64,000 bases of DNA, taken from assembly GCF_008326425.1 (NCBI RefSeq), contig NZ_AP018929.1:1068875-1132874 (forward strand). The letters are read 5' to 3'. The translations under genes were made by a program, and so were the position numbers. This document shows, one piece after another, positions 10,901-20,976 of the stretch. Position 1 is the first letter of the stretch, and the number at the start of each line of letters is the position of its first letter. A model generated the notes under the pieces. The model was not told where the DNA came from, did no database searches, and saw only the letters and a list, made by a program, of their open reading frames with translations. This DNA is from Sulfuracidifex tepidarius (lineage in GTDB: Archaea > Thermoproteota > Thermoprotei_A > Sulfolobales > Sulfolobaceae).

Positions 10901-11468
10901 GTTCACTAAATTCCACTTCCTGCTTTATGACCTCATTTTTAGACGCTTCATGGCTAGTCAGATGCGCAACGCAATAGGAAAGAAGTGCGATTTCAGGTTA
11001 GTTCATTCTGAAGGCGAGGAAAAGGTAACCTTGACCACCTCAGTAGAAGGAGGCTTCAGCAAGGTATACGACCTTAGGACGGTAGACCTCACAGAAGGGG
11101 AAAAGAAGCCAGTTTACGAAATTAAGCGCGGTTCTTACTCTAGGTTACTGTCTCAAGCTGACTTGATCCTAATGATGAAGGAGAAAGGAATAGGAAGACC
11201 TAGTACCTATTCAAAGACATTGGATTCGGTCCTCAGGCATGGATATGTAGTTTCCAGCAAGAAAAGGTATCTCCTAGTGGCGACAAAGAAGGGGATAAAC
11301 GTGTTTGAGTTCCTTGATTCTAAGTTCAAGGACTTAGTATCAGAGAAGAGGACTTCTGACCTTTTAACTAGAATAGATTTGATCTCGAACGGACAACTTG
11401 ATCCTTCAACTGTTGTTCTAGACATATACAAGGAAATAAAGGATTCAGTAAACCTTCTTAACTCTTAA
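7980..11468 (+). CDS. topR2: Reverse gyrase, TopR2 type
   Basis: Introduces positive supercoils using ATP; hallmark of hyperthermophiles. The 1162-residue protein has an N-terminal zinc finger (C10, C13, C28, C31), an SF2 helicase-like half with Walker A APTGLGKS (110-117) and a DDAD box (191-194), then a type IA topoisomerase half starting near residue 583 with IVESPTKAKTIA, a second zinc finger (C667, C670, C681, C684) and catalytic Y906 in ITYHRTES. I call TopR2 rather than TopR1 from the setting beside alba and XPB, which I recall for TopR2 of Sulfolobus. A TATA-like box (7943-7951) predicts a very short leader. The last 24 bases overlap alba2 on the other strand. Confidence 0.93.
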   Translation: MLKVVYTAACPNCNGNLEAERALLSMPCSKCLKEEGIGLSSVPHSERVKTIYNLLVSSNSLKNYWNIYYKIENYEEIINYFKKIVKSDPWSLQKLWLRRLIDGENFTMSAPTGLGKSTTISLYSAYLGKNVVYIVPTKSLVDQTCKKIREFGGDVSCGTLDESKISVITTNYLSKHKDELGGIKADLVAVDDADAIIKSGKTTDFLVRLLGIPELAYENALKLVRLRKYLVNVSGTPDEEFLKKRIRELETSLISFRGVYSQLVVSSATLRPKGIKQQAVKFLTGFEPSSVQMYSRNIIDAKGDLDISLVRKLGTGGLVLVSRDYGKKMISELKERIEEYGLRADVAVSGRKFMEKLSRGETDVIIGSASYYGVAVRGIDEPTKIKYVLFYGVPKIKISLENALLNPFTLLKVMKAVGINDHEFERKVMSISVSEAQAIKISLLKKQEVQGDKLKTLVDAILKYKDEVVSKLRSSASSKIVTSGLVIVSEKKGFFIEFPDVTTYLQGSGRSSRLYNGGLTLGLSVVLSDDNDLLDILEKRLKSMVGEFRFQEVSSLNMEETIAKLDSCRRPDGETKKLDVVTSLMIVESPTKAKTIARMFGRPSMRIIGGVPVYETILVDGNKVNLLDIMATRGHITDLTLDSVGYYGVEVKDNQDTEAFFSKIRRCYNCKRTFSGDSETCPYCGSTDISSTESTIEAMRKLAMEVDQILIATDPDIEGEKIAFDVASFVSPFNSNIHRIKYHEVTKNGILSAIRNPSTIDVNTVKAQVSRRIEDRWIGFELSTILKAKFNGFNYGAGRVQTPVLGWIVNTTKDYKANMGYLVYANIDNKYIMRRFYKEKNKAKEFVKANETINVLKDREETIVISPFPPFTTETLLVEANQRFKLPASVVMKIAQDLFEAGLITYHRTESIHVSPSGIEVAKAYLKKAGLENEFSGRSWGQEGTHEAIRPTRPISMDELKQEVEDNPYAYFIKFTKFHFLLYDLIFRRFMASQMRNAIGKKCDFRLVHSEGEEKVTLTTSVEGGFSKVYDLRTVDLTEGEKKPVYEIKRGSYSRLLSQADLILMMKEKGIGRPSTYSKTLDSVLRHGYVVSSKKRYLLVATKKGINVFEFLDSKFKDLVSEKRTSDLLTRIDLISNGQLDPSTVVLDIYKEIKDSVNLLNS

Positions 11469-11711
11469 CAATATGAAAGATAACCTTTTTTTATCTCTGC
11501 TCTCGCTACCTATCGATACAGAGCCTAGTTCTACTCCATTCCCTAGTTTATCCTTTATCATGTTGAAGACATCTACTGCTTTCCCGATGTCTCTACCAAC
11601 TCCCTTTATGTCTACTTCCTGTGCACCTTGGTTTAAAAGAGTTATAACTTCTAGCGCGTAATCTTCTACATTTTTCATGCTTACCAAGACTTCGTTCGGT
11701 TTCTTGTCCAT
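11445..11711 (-). CDS. albA2: Alba paralogue (Alba2)
   Basis: Second Alba-family protein, 88 residues. It keeps the fold-defining core NEVLVSMKNVEDYALEVI and LLNQGAQEVDIKGVGRDI but lacks the lysine pair of Alba1 (M-K-N instead of G-K-K-P). In Sulfolobus, Alba2 forms heterodimers with Alba1 and changes the chromatin structure; I infer the same here. It converges on topR2 with a 24-base overlap of coding ends, so reverse gyrase is bracketed by the two alba genes. Confidence 0.9.
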   Translation of the reverse strand: MDKKPNEVLVSMKNVEDYALEVITLLNQGAQEVDIKGVGRDIGKAVDVFNMIKDKLGNGVELGSVSIGSESRDKKRLSFILLRVKKVY

Positions 11712-11802
11712 TATAGTTCTAGAATGAGATTAAAGCATAATTTAAAAAGCTTACTCAGAAACACGAGCCTATTTCATCTTTCAATTAATAGCGCATTCAT
11801 CA

Positions 11803-14595
11803 CTAGGAGAATTTAACGCTTTGTATGTAAGTTGTCGCGTTCAGAAGTATATAAGGTATCACGTTCCTGCTTATGCCGTAAAACTTCAATGGAGTAGAAT
11901 ACGCCATGTCGTTCATGTCCATTACCTTTAGCTCTCCTATATCTTCAAATGGTATCCTTCTCCTTATTTCGTCGGGGTTCTCTATAACATCTCTAGGTTT
12001 AAAGATCAGCTCCACCTGAGAATCCCTCTCCGCTGACTTAAGGGTAGCTATGAAGGTCTCATCTACGTTAGAAGGGGTGAAAGACGTGAAATAGTCATCG
12101 GAATTCACCACGCTCTGGAAGTCCTCGATTAAGACCCACCTCACTTCCTTGTTGTCAACGTCGATGAATGAAGACACTTTGTATTTATCCTTCATTTTCC
12201 TCAACTGCTTAAGCTTGTTTTCAAGGCTCTTCAGTGGTATTCCGAGAACTTCTGAAAGTTCTGAAGCCGTGTAAGCCCCTCCCTTCAAAGCTTCATAGAT
12301 GCTCTCTACTATGTCGACTAACCAAGGTCTTATAGAGACGTGGGAGAGGACTGCGTCACCTAAAGGAGTCTCTCCATTGTAGAATACGATAGTTGTTTTT
12401 TCATCCCTTATTTTATGGATAAAGTTTAGTGTACCCTTTATAGAGAAATATTTCCTCACTGTCTGTCTGAGGGCTTCAGCGACTATGAATTTGTCGTTAT
12501 TAGGATCTATTTTCCTTCCGAGCTTTCCGAAAGACGGTTGGATCTCTTTCATTGTTGCAATAAATAGAGAGGATCTGAGGATCGATTTCTTGATTAGGCT
12601 CACTAGCTTCTCATCGTCCATTCCCTTCAACTCTTCAAGTAAATTAATTGGCGCTCCCTTTATAGAGAAACCGTATATTGACGCTCTGGAGTAAGTGCTC
12701 AGGGTATACCTCTTTGTGGTCAAGTAAAGCATCATGTGGGATATGGTGTTGGCTATTTTCTCGTCTATGATGGTAGAATATACCCATTCATCGTCCCTTT
12801 TCTCTACCACTACTGTGGAATCACTAGGGAATGGAAGATCTCTATCGCGGTAAAACTGTAACATTTCCTTTATGGTACTGTATGCATCGTGATCCAGGAT
12901 TTCCTTCTCTTTCTCTATTTCACCTCTCTTCAGTATCATGGATTCTCCCTTAGCGACTAAGTAAGACTTAGAAATGTTCTCTCCGCGCCATATGGGTATC
13001 TCCCCCTTTCTGCTGTTCTCTGGAATTACGTCTAGGCTCATTTTGTTGATGTTTATTCTGGTAACTTTCCAAAGTCTCCCGCTTATCCTTATGATGTCGT
13101 TTACCCTTATGTGTTTGTAAACGTAAACTGCATCTATCTCTCCTATCACTTTTCCTTCAAATCTAAGAGAGAAAGTATCGTTATTGTTTATCAGTGAGAA
13201 GAACTCCGAGAAATCCTTACACCATATGCTCTTAAACTCCCTATTGAAACGCCATACCCTGAAGAAGTTAGGTCCTAGTCTTATCTTCTCTCCTTCCTTT
13301 TTGATAAGCCCGTTGTTTTCTAAACATTTAACCATTTGAAGGAAAGTGCTAAACCTTACCTTGGAGAAAGCGTTGGCACCTTTCACTATTGAGTAGAACT
13401 CTTCAGCAGTTGTTTCCTGATTTTGTAGAAGATGACCCAACAACTCTCTTGCAACAACGTCAAGCGAATCGTCTACCAGGGGTCTCTCTATTTTACCGTG
13501 TTTCGCCATTTCGTATAAGGCGAGGGACTCTAAAATATCATAGTCCAACATGGATATTATCTCTCCCTTAGGCGTTCCAGCCACGGAATGGCCGCTCCTT
13601 CCTAACCTTTGAAGAAAGGAAGAAACTGACGGGGGAGGTCTGAACATTATTACTTTCTTTATTTCACCTATATGGATCCCGAGTTCAAGGGTCTTAGTAC
13701 AGATCACTGCACTGCTCTCGTTTCTTCTTAATTTTTCCTCTACCATGTCCTTTATATCCCTTGAGATAGATGAGTGATGCACAAACACGTTTTTCTGACC
13801 TAACTTTTCAAGCTCCTCGTGTAACCTTTCCGTAGAAAATCTTGAGTTAGTGAAGACAAGTGACGGAGGTTCTATTGAGCTCACTAAAGAACTTGCTGCG
13901 TCTTCCCATGATCCATTTGATATTTTCCTAATTTTTATTTCAAAGTCTCTTTTTCCTTCAAGTTTTATTATTGCTCTCTCTCTATTTGACGAACCGAAAA
14001 GGAAATCCGATACGACCTTCTCGCTACTTACAGTTGCGGAAAGCCCTATTCTCTGGAAGTCGTATCCTGAAAATCTCTTAAGCCTCTCCAGAAGTAGGGC
14101 AAGTTGTGAACCCCTTTTAGAATTTATCAACTCGTGGACTTCGTCTACAATGACCCACTTAACGTTCTTGTAGAAATCTCTGAACTTGGTCGCCCAGTCC
14201 ATATCTATTTCTAGTCCCTCCGGTGTAGTTACGAGGATGTGAGGGGCGTGCTTGAGCCTCAAGTTCTTCTCTTTTTGAGGCACTTCTCCATGTTTCCTGT
14301 TGACCAGAAAGCCAAGTTTTGACGCCCACCAGTCTATTCTGAGTGAAATATCATTGATCAATGCCTTCAAAGGAGTTATGTAAATGACTGCTACCGGCTT
14401 GACTTCATTCTTTATCATTTGGTTTAAGAGGGGTAGAATAGCTGCCTCAGTCTTTCCGTAACCTGTGGGTGCTATTATCAAAGTATTCTTTCCCGTTGAG
14501 ATACTCGAAAATGACATCTCCTGTATTTTTGTGAGAGTGGGCCAATTCTTCTGCCTTAGAAGAATCTGTATTCTGCTATCTAAATCTTGATGCAT
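11803..14595 (-). CDS. lhr: Lhr-family DNA/RNA helicase
   Basis: Superfamily 2 large helicase-related protein of 930 residues, the usual length for archaeal Lhr. Walker A is APTGYGKT (42-49), the DEVH box spans 151-154, motif III is SATVS, and motif VI resembles Q-R-L-G-R-S-G-H. A winged-helix and Lhr-core C-terminal region follows. Lhr proteins act on branched nucleic acids in repair or RNA processing; archaeal aLhr1 and aLhr2 differ, and I cannot say which this is. It diverges from the TRASH-type gene across a 70-base A/T-rich promoter region. Confidence 0.88.
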   Translation of the reverse strand: MHQDLDSRIQILLRQKNWPTLTKIQEMSFSSISTGKNTLIIAPTGYGKTEAAILPLLNQMIKNEVKPVAVIYITPLKALINDISLRIDWWASKLGFLVNRKHGEVPQKEKNLRLKHAPHILVTTPEGLEIDMDWATKFRDFYKNVKWVIVDEVHELINSKRGSQLALLLERLKRFSGYDFQRIGLSATVSSEKVVSDFLFGSSNRERAIIKLEGKRDFEIKIRKISNGSWEDAASSLVSSIEPPSLVFTNSRFSTERLHEELEKLGQKNVFVHHSSISRDIKDMVEEKLRRNESSAVICTKTLELGIHIGEIKKVIMFRPPPSVSSFLQRLGRSGHSVAGTPKGEIISMLDYDILESLALYEMAKHGKIERPLVDDSLDVVARELLGHLLQNQETTAEEFYSIVKGANAFSKVRFSTFLQMVKCLENNGLIKKEGEKIRLGPNFFRVWRFNREFKSIWCKDFSEFFSLINNNDTFSLRFEGKVIGEIDAVYVYKHIRVNDIIRISGRLWKVTRININKMSLDVIPENSRKGEIPIWRGENISKSYLVAKGESMILKRGEIEKEKEILDHDAYSTIKEMLQFYRDRDLPFPSDSTVVVEKRDDEWVYSTIIDEKIANTISHMMLYLTTKRYTLSTYSRASIYGFSIKGAPINLLEELKGMDDEKLVSLIKKSILRSSLFIATMKEIQPSFGKLGRKIDPNNDKFIVAEALRQTVRKYFSIKGTLNFIHKIRDEKTTIVFYNGETPLGDAVLSHVSIRPWLVDIVESIYEALKGGAYTASELSEVLGIPLKSLENKLKQLRKMKDKYKVSSFIDVDNKEVRWVLIEDFQSVVNSDDYFTSFTPSNVDETFIATLKSAERDSQVELIFKPRDVIENPDEIRRRIPFEDIGELKVMDMNDMAYSTPLKFYGISRNVIPYILLNATTYIQSVKFS

Positions 14596-14665
14596 CAGTA
14601 ATCACGTGAAATTAATAGCAACATTTACCGTTATTTTTAAAATTATAAAATCAACGTTGCACGAC

Positions 14666-14905
14666 ATGGCAAATTATTTCGAGTGTAATACGTGTGGTCG
14701 TCCCTTTAAAGAAGGTCAGGGTATTATCTTAACCTTGGCAGGAAAGAAGCTTTTCTTTCACAGTAAAGGATGTGCCTACAAGTTCTTCAAGGAGGTCTTA
14801 GAGCTTAGCGATAAGGATTGTATAGATGACGGAGTGGAGGAGGTTCTAAAGAAATATGAAGAGGTTATTGAAACGAAGAGGAAGAAAGCTGAGAAAAAGA
14901 TATAA
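14666..14905 (+). CDS. Small TRASH/L24e-like zinc-binding protein
   Basis: A 79-residue protein with the pattern C7-x2-C10 ... H32-x3-C36 followed by a long basic/acidic helix, typical of TRASH or L24e-like treble-clef zinc domains found in metal-sensing and ribosomal proteins. I start at ATG 14666 because a TATA-like box (14634-14644) lies about 26 bases upstream, predicting a leaderless mRNA, and because residues upstream of it do not resemble the family. The C-terminal third is a charged coiled-coil-like helix ending in lysines. Its function is unknown; metal sensing or an RNA-binding role are both possible. Confidence 0.7.
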   Translation: MANYFECNTCGRPFKEGQGIILTLAGKKLFFHSKGCAYKFFKEVLELSDKDCIDDGVEEVLKKYEEVIETKRKKAEKKI

Positions 14906-15105
14906 AAATATTACAATATTACGATTAGTATTAACACCTAAATAATTCCATAGATTATACTTTTCACTAAATTATATCAAAACGGCATAGAATAGGAAAT
15001 AACGTATCAGAAAAAGGTCTTTTCCAATCACAATTCATTGTCCGCCACAGTCCTCATCTACTATACCTTTATTAGTTGAACGGCTTTAATAAACTATGGA
15101 TCGCG

Positions 15106-17486
<2,381 letters not shown>

Positions 17487-17512
17487 AAATGCAATATTAA
17501 AGGTGAAAATAG

Positions 17513-19096
17513 TTGTCAGCTAAAGAGAAGTTCAGCAGCATTTCTCCCGCCGAGTTCTTCAAGAGAAACCCAGAGCTTGCAGGTTTCTCAAACCCAGCAA
17601 GGGCAATATACCAGACTGTTAGAGAGCTTGTAGAGAACTCACTTGATGCTACAGATGTTCACGAGCTTCTTCCTTCCATAAAGATAGTTATAGATAACGT
17701 TGATGCTGAGAAATCAATTTACAAGATAAACATAGAAGATAACGGAATAGGGATTCCACCCCATGTGGTTCCAGACGCTTTCGGAAGGGTGCTTTACAGT
17801 TCTAAGTATGTGATTAGACAGACCAGAGGGATGTATGGGCTGGGTGTCAAGGCTGCAGTACTGTACAGCCAGATGTATCAGGAGAGGCCAGTAGAAATTA
17901 TTACTTCTCCCGTGAACTCTAAGAGAATTTATTCCTTTAAGCTCAAGATAGACGTAAACAGAAACGAGCCAGTGATACTGGAACGTACTTCTACCGACAA
18001 TCAGCATGGATGGCATGGGACGTCTGTTTCGATATATTTACTCGGAGATTGGATGCGTTCCAAGAGTAGGGTATACGACTACGTCAAGAAAACCTACATA
18101 ATTACTCCTTACGCTGAGTTCGTTCTCAAGGATCCAGAGGGTAACGTGTTTTACTATCAGAGGTTGACTACAAAGATACCCAAGCCTCCTCAGGAAGTTA
18201 AGCCTCATCCTTACGGTGTAGATATAGAGTTAATAAAGAACATGATAGCATCTAAGAAGCAAAATCAAGAAATAAGGGACTTTCTAATGAAGAACTTCCA
18301 GAGTATAGGTGATACCACTGCTTCAAAACTTCTAGAAATGGCTAAGATAGACCCGCAGACAAAGATCTCCAAACTTACTGATGAGGACATTTCTAGGCTT
18401 GTAGAAGCCATGAAGAAGTTCGATGGCTTTAGGGCTCCATCTTCTGATCCTTTGTCCATCATAGGCGAGGATCTAATACAGCTCGGTTTGAAGCAAATTT
18501 TCAATCCCGAATTCGTTTCAGCAGTGAGCAGGAGACCTAAGGCGTATCAAGGACACCCTTTCATAGTCGAAGTCGGAGTAGCTTACGGTGGAAGCATACC
18601 AGAAGGAGAAGAACCCACTGTTCTGAGGTATGCTAACAAGATTCCTTTAATATATGACGAAAAGAGCGACGTTATTTGGAAGGTAGTCAGTGAAACCGAG
18701 TGGAGACGCTATGGGATTGAAGGGGACAAGATGCAACTTGTAGTTATGGTTCATCTCTGCAGTACCAAGGTGCCTTATAAGAGTGCAGGCAAGGAAAGCA
18801 TAGCAGAGGTCGAGGAAATAGAAAGGGAAATAAAGAACGGAATCATGGAGGTCTCGAGGCAACTCAAGACTTACCTTTCTGAGAAGAAGAAAGAGGAAGA
18901 AGCTAAGAAGAAATTCTTGATGTACATCAAATACGTACCTGAAGTCTCCAGATCCCTCTCTAAGTTCATATCCGACAAGGATCAAAGGGAGTACCAGAAG
19001 GAAATTGAAGACCAGCTCTTCGCATTAGTAGCAAAGAAGATAGATTTAAGGGGAATAGATGAATATAGAAAAATATATAAGGTTGAGGAATTATGA
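17513..19096 (+). CDS. top6B: DNA topoisomerase VI subunit B
   Basis: ATPase subunit of topoisomerase VI, which relaxes and decatenates DNA by double-strand passage. GHKL motifs are ENSLDA (41-46), DNGIGI (76-81) and RGMYGLGVKAA. Length is 527 residues, with the helix-two-turn-helix and transducer regions following. It starts with TTG behind AAAGGTGA, 26 bases after the deoxyhypusine synthase gene, and its stop overlaps the top6A start by 4 bases so that the subunits are made together. Confidence 0.96.
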   Translation: MSAKEKFSSISPAEFFKRNPELAGFSNPARAIYQTVRELVENSLDATDVHELLPSIKIVIDNVDAEKSIYKINIEDNGIGIPPHVVPDAFGRVLYSSKYVIRQTRGMYGLGVKAAVLYSQMYQERPVEIITSPVNSKRIYSFKLKIDVNRNEPVILERTSTDNQHGWHGTSVSIYLLGDWMRSKSRVYDYVKKTYIITPYAEFVLKDPEGNVFYYQRLTTKIPKPPQEVKPHPYGVDIELIKNMIASKKQNQEIRDFLMKNFQSIGDTTASKLLEMAKIDPQTKISKLTDEDISRLVEAMKKFDGFRAPSSDPLSIIGEDLIQLGLKQIFNPEFVSAVSRRPKAYQGHPFIVEVGVAYGGSIPEGEEPTVLRYANKIPLIYDEKSDVIWKVVSETEWRRYGIEGDKMQLVVMVHLCSTKVPYKSAGKESIAEVEEIEREIKNGIMEVSRQLKTYLSEKKKEEEAKKKFLMYIKYVPEVSRSLSKFISDKDQREYQKEIEDQLFALVAKKIDLRGIDEYRKIYKVEEL

Positions 19097-20253
19097 GTGA
19101 AATTTCTTCCAAAGTAGACAAGGAAGCGAGACAGAAAGCCGCGTCCGTCATTAGAAATAGGTTCCTCCAGCTCATAGACCAGATAAAGAAGGGTGAGCCT
19201 CCTATCATGGAGATACCGCAGAGGAACATAAACAATACTCACTACGACGAAGTCAGGAAACTTCTCCTGCTAGGTGATAAGAAGCTTAAGAGAAGCTTTC
19301 TTGACCTTAATGAAGCTAAAAGGTTCATGCAGACTTCCTTAATGGGAAGTATAATTTATGAAGCTCTAATCAATGATGAGTATCCCACCATACGTGATCT
19401 TTTCTACAGAGGCAAGCATACCTTGGTTCTGAGAGGTCCTGATAACAGGACTGTGGAGGAGAACACGTGGGATGAACAGAAGGAATCTGATAGCGTCATA
19501 GTGGACATCGAGGTTTTCACTTCACTTTTGAGAGAGGAAATGCTAATCCTCAGTAAAGAAAAAGGGAAGGTAGTAGGTGACATGAGAATAAGGAGTGGAA
19601 ACGACGTTATAGACCTGAGCAAGATGGGTCATGGCGCTTACTCCATAGAGCCTACCCCAGACCTGATTGATTTCGTAGACATAAATGCCGACTTCGTCCT
19701 TGTCGTGGAGAAAGATGCTGTATTTCAGCAACTTCACAGAGCTGGGTTCTGGAGGCAGTATAGATCCATCCTAGTCACAAGTGCAGGACAGCCGGACAGA
19801 GCCACTAGGAGGTTCGTTAGGAGACTGAACGAGGAACATAAACTACCCGTCTATATACTTACAGATGCGGATCCATACGGATGGTACATTTACAGCGTTT
19901 TCAGAATAGGCTCAATAGCACTTTCATATGAAAGTGAGAGGCTAGCCACTCCCAACGCCCGCTTCTTAGGAGTCTCAATGGCAGACATATTCGGTACGGA
20001 TAAAAAGAAGGCATATCTATCCGAGTCTGATAGAAGGAGCTTCATTATAAAGGCTAAGGACTATGACAAGAAGAGAGCCGAGGAAATAAAGAACTATCCT
20101 TGGTTCCAAACTAAGGGATGGAAGGAAGAAATAGACATTTTCATGAAGAAGCAGGCTAAACTTGAGATAGAAGCTATGGCCAGCAAGGGGCTTAAGTTCC
20201 TTGCATTCACATATCTGCCTGACAAAATACAAAAGCAGGACTATATAGCATGA
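19093..20253 (+). CDS. top6A: DNA topoisomerase VI subunit A (Spo11-like)
   Basis: DNA-cleaving subunit, the archaeal relative of Spo11. The catalytic tyrosine is Y105 in IRDLFYRGKH and the Toprim metal site contains D258-x-D260 in TDADPYGW, with the conserved acidic residue in VVEKDAVF. Length (386 residues) is normal. The ATG lies in the ATGA overlap with top6B. The next gene lies on the other strand 26 bases downstream, so transcription probably ends here. Confidence 0.96.
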   Translation: MSEISSKVDKEARQKAASVIRNRFLQLIDQIKKGEPPIMEIPQRNINNTHYDEVRKLLLLGDKKLKRSFLDLNEAKRFMQTSLMGSIIYEALINDEYPTIRDLFYRGKHTLVLRGPDNRTVEENTWDEQKESDSVIVDIEVFTSLLREEMLILSKEKGKVVGDMRIRSGNDVIDLSKMGHGAYSIEPTPDLIDFVDINADFVLVVEKDAVFQQLHRAGFWRQYRSILVTSAGQPDRATRRFVRRLNEEHKLPVYILTDADPYGWYIYSVFRIGSIALSYESERLATPNARFLGVSMADIFGTDKKKAYLSESDRRSFIIKAKDYDKKRAEEIKNYPWFQTKGWKEEIDIFMKKQAKLEIEAMASKGLKFLAFTYLPDKIQKQDYIA

Positions 20254-20279
20254 TCAGCCGAGACAGGTAATATCATCGC

Positions 20280-20450
20280 TCAAGCTTCTTTTTTCTCCTC
20301 ACTTACATCTAAGTAACCTAGTATGTCATTAAAAGTGTTTTTCCCGCAATATGGACAATACTGGTAAAGGACTTTCTGAGATGCTATATCGAAAGAAATG
20401 TTTAACGTTCTCTCCCTTCCACAGGATTGGCACCTAACTTTCCACGGCAT
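20280..20450 (-). CDS. Small zinc-ribbon protein (56 residues)
   Basis: A short gene in the gap between top6A and aif5A. The ATG at 20450 opens a 56-residue protein with two cysteine pairs, C7-x2-C10 (RCQSCG) and C32-x2-C35 (YCPYCGK), 21 residues apart, a classic zinc ribbon. The C terminus is charged and ends KKEA. It starts with P-W-K-V, typical of very small archaeal zinc-ribbon proteins. The function is unknown; transcription or ribosome association would fit such proteins, but nothing here proves it. Confidence 0.7.
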   Translation of the reverse strand: MPWKVRCQSCGRERTLNISFDIASQKVLYQYCPYCGKNTFNDILGYLDVSEEKKEA

Positions 20451-20486
20451 ATGTTAAAAAACCTGAGTTTCATATTAAATCTTGCT

Positions 20487-20540
20487 GTGAAGACGTCTAA
20501 CTCCTGAAAAATGATGATGGGCCAAAGCTCGGAGCGAAAG
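20487..20540 (+). ncRNA. Possible C/D box sRNA (weak)
   Basis: In the leader between the zinc-ribbon gene and aif5A there is GTGAAGA (20487-20493, C-like), CTGA (20504-20507, D'), then after 3 bases ATGATGA (20511-20517, a perfect C' box). A terminal D box is not convincing (GCGA near 20534), so the terminal kink-turn would be degenerate. Internal C'/D' geometry fits archaeal 2'-O-methylation guides. It could equally be chance in the 5' region of aif5A. Confidence 0.22.
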
Positions 20541-20542
20541 AA

Positions 20543-20550
20543 TTTAAAAT
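20543..20550 (+). promoter_or_regulatory. TATA box of aif5A
   Basis: TTTAAAAT lies 31-38 bases before the aif5A ATG, predicting a transcript with a leader of only a few bases. Confidence 0.6.
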
Positions 20551-20580
20551 AAACAAATTATTTAACACAGTGGGATTTAG

Positions 20581-20976
20581 ATGAGCATAACTTACACTAC
20601 TGTAGGTGAATTAAAAGTCGGTAGTTACGTTGTTATAGATAATGAACCTTGTAGGGTAGTAGATATAACTAAAGCTAAAACGGGGAAACACGGAAGTGCG
20701 AAAGCTAACGTAGTAGCTACATCAATTTTTTCTGGGGCGAAAAAGACGTTAATGGCGCCAGTGGACGCGCAAGTCGAAGTCCCCATGATAGACAAGAGAG
20801 TAGGCCAAGTGATAGCCGACATGGGAGATAAACTTCAGCTAATGGATATGGAAAGCTTTGAGACTTTCGACATAGAGAAACCCACAGAGGAAGACATAGC
20901 TGGTAAGATAAAGTCCGGTGTAGAGGTAGAATATTGGTTAATAATGGGCAGGAGAAAGATAGTTAGGGTAAAGTAA
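20581..20976 (+). CDS. aif5A: Translation factor aIF5A
   Basis: Hypusine-containing factor that helps ribosomes through difficult peptide sequences. The N-terminal KOW-like domain carries the hypusination site K36 in KTGKHGSAK, and the C-terminal OB domain begins near residue 70. Length (131 residues) is normal. Its stop overlaps the SRP54 start by one base (TAATG). Deoxyhypusine synthase, which modifies K36, is encoded upstream at 16.5 kb. Confidence 0.97.
   Translation: MSITYTTVGELKVGSYVVIDNEPCRVVDITKAKTGKHGSAKANVVATSIFSGAKKTLMAPVDAQVEVPMIDKRVGQVIADMGDKLQLMDMESFETFDIEKPTEEDIAGKIKSGVEVEYWLIMGRRKIVRVK

Noticed and set aside
15007-15068. Possible C/D box RNA on the minus strand upstream of rtcB (ATGA-like and CTGA elements)
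   Set aside because: The C and D' boxes do not reach the consensus and spacing is poor; chance in A/T-rich DNA is more likely.
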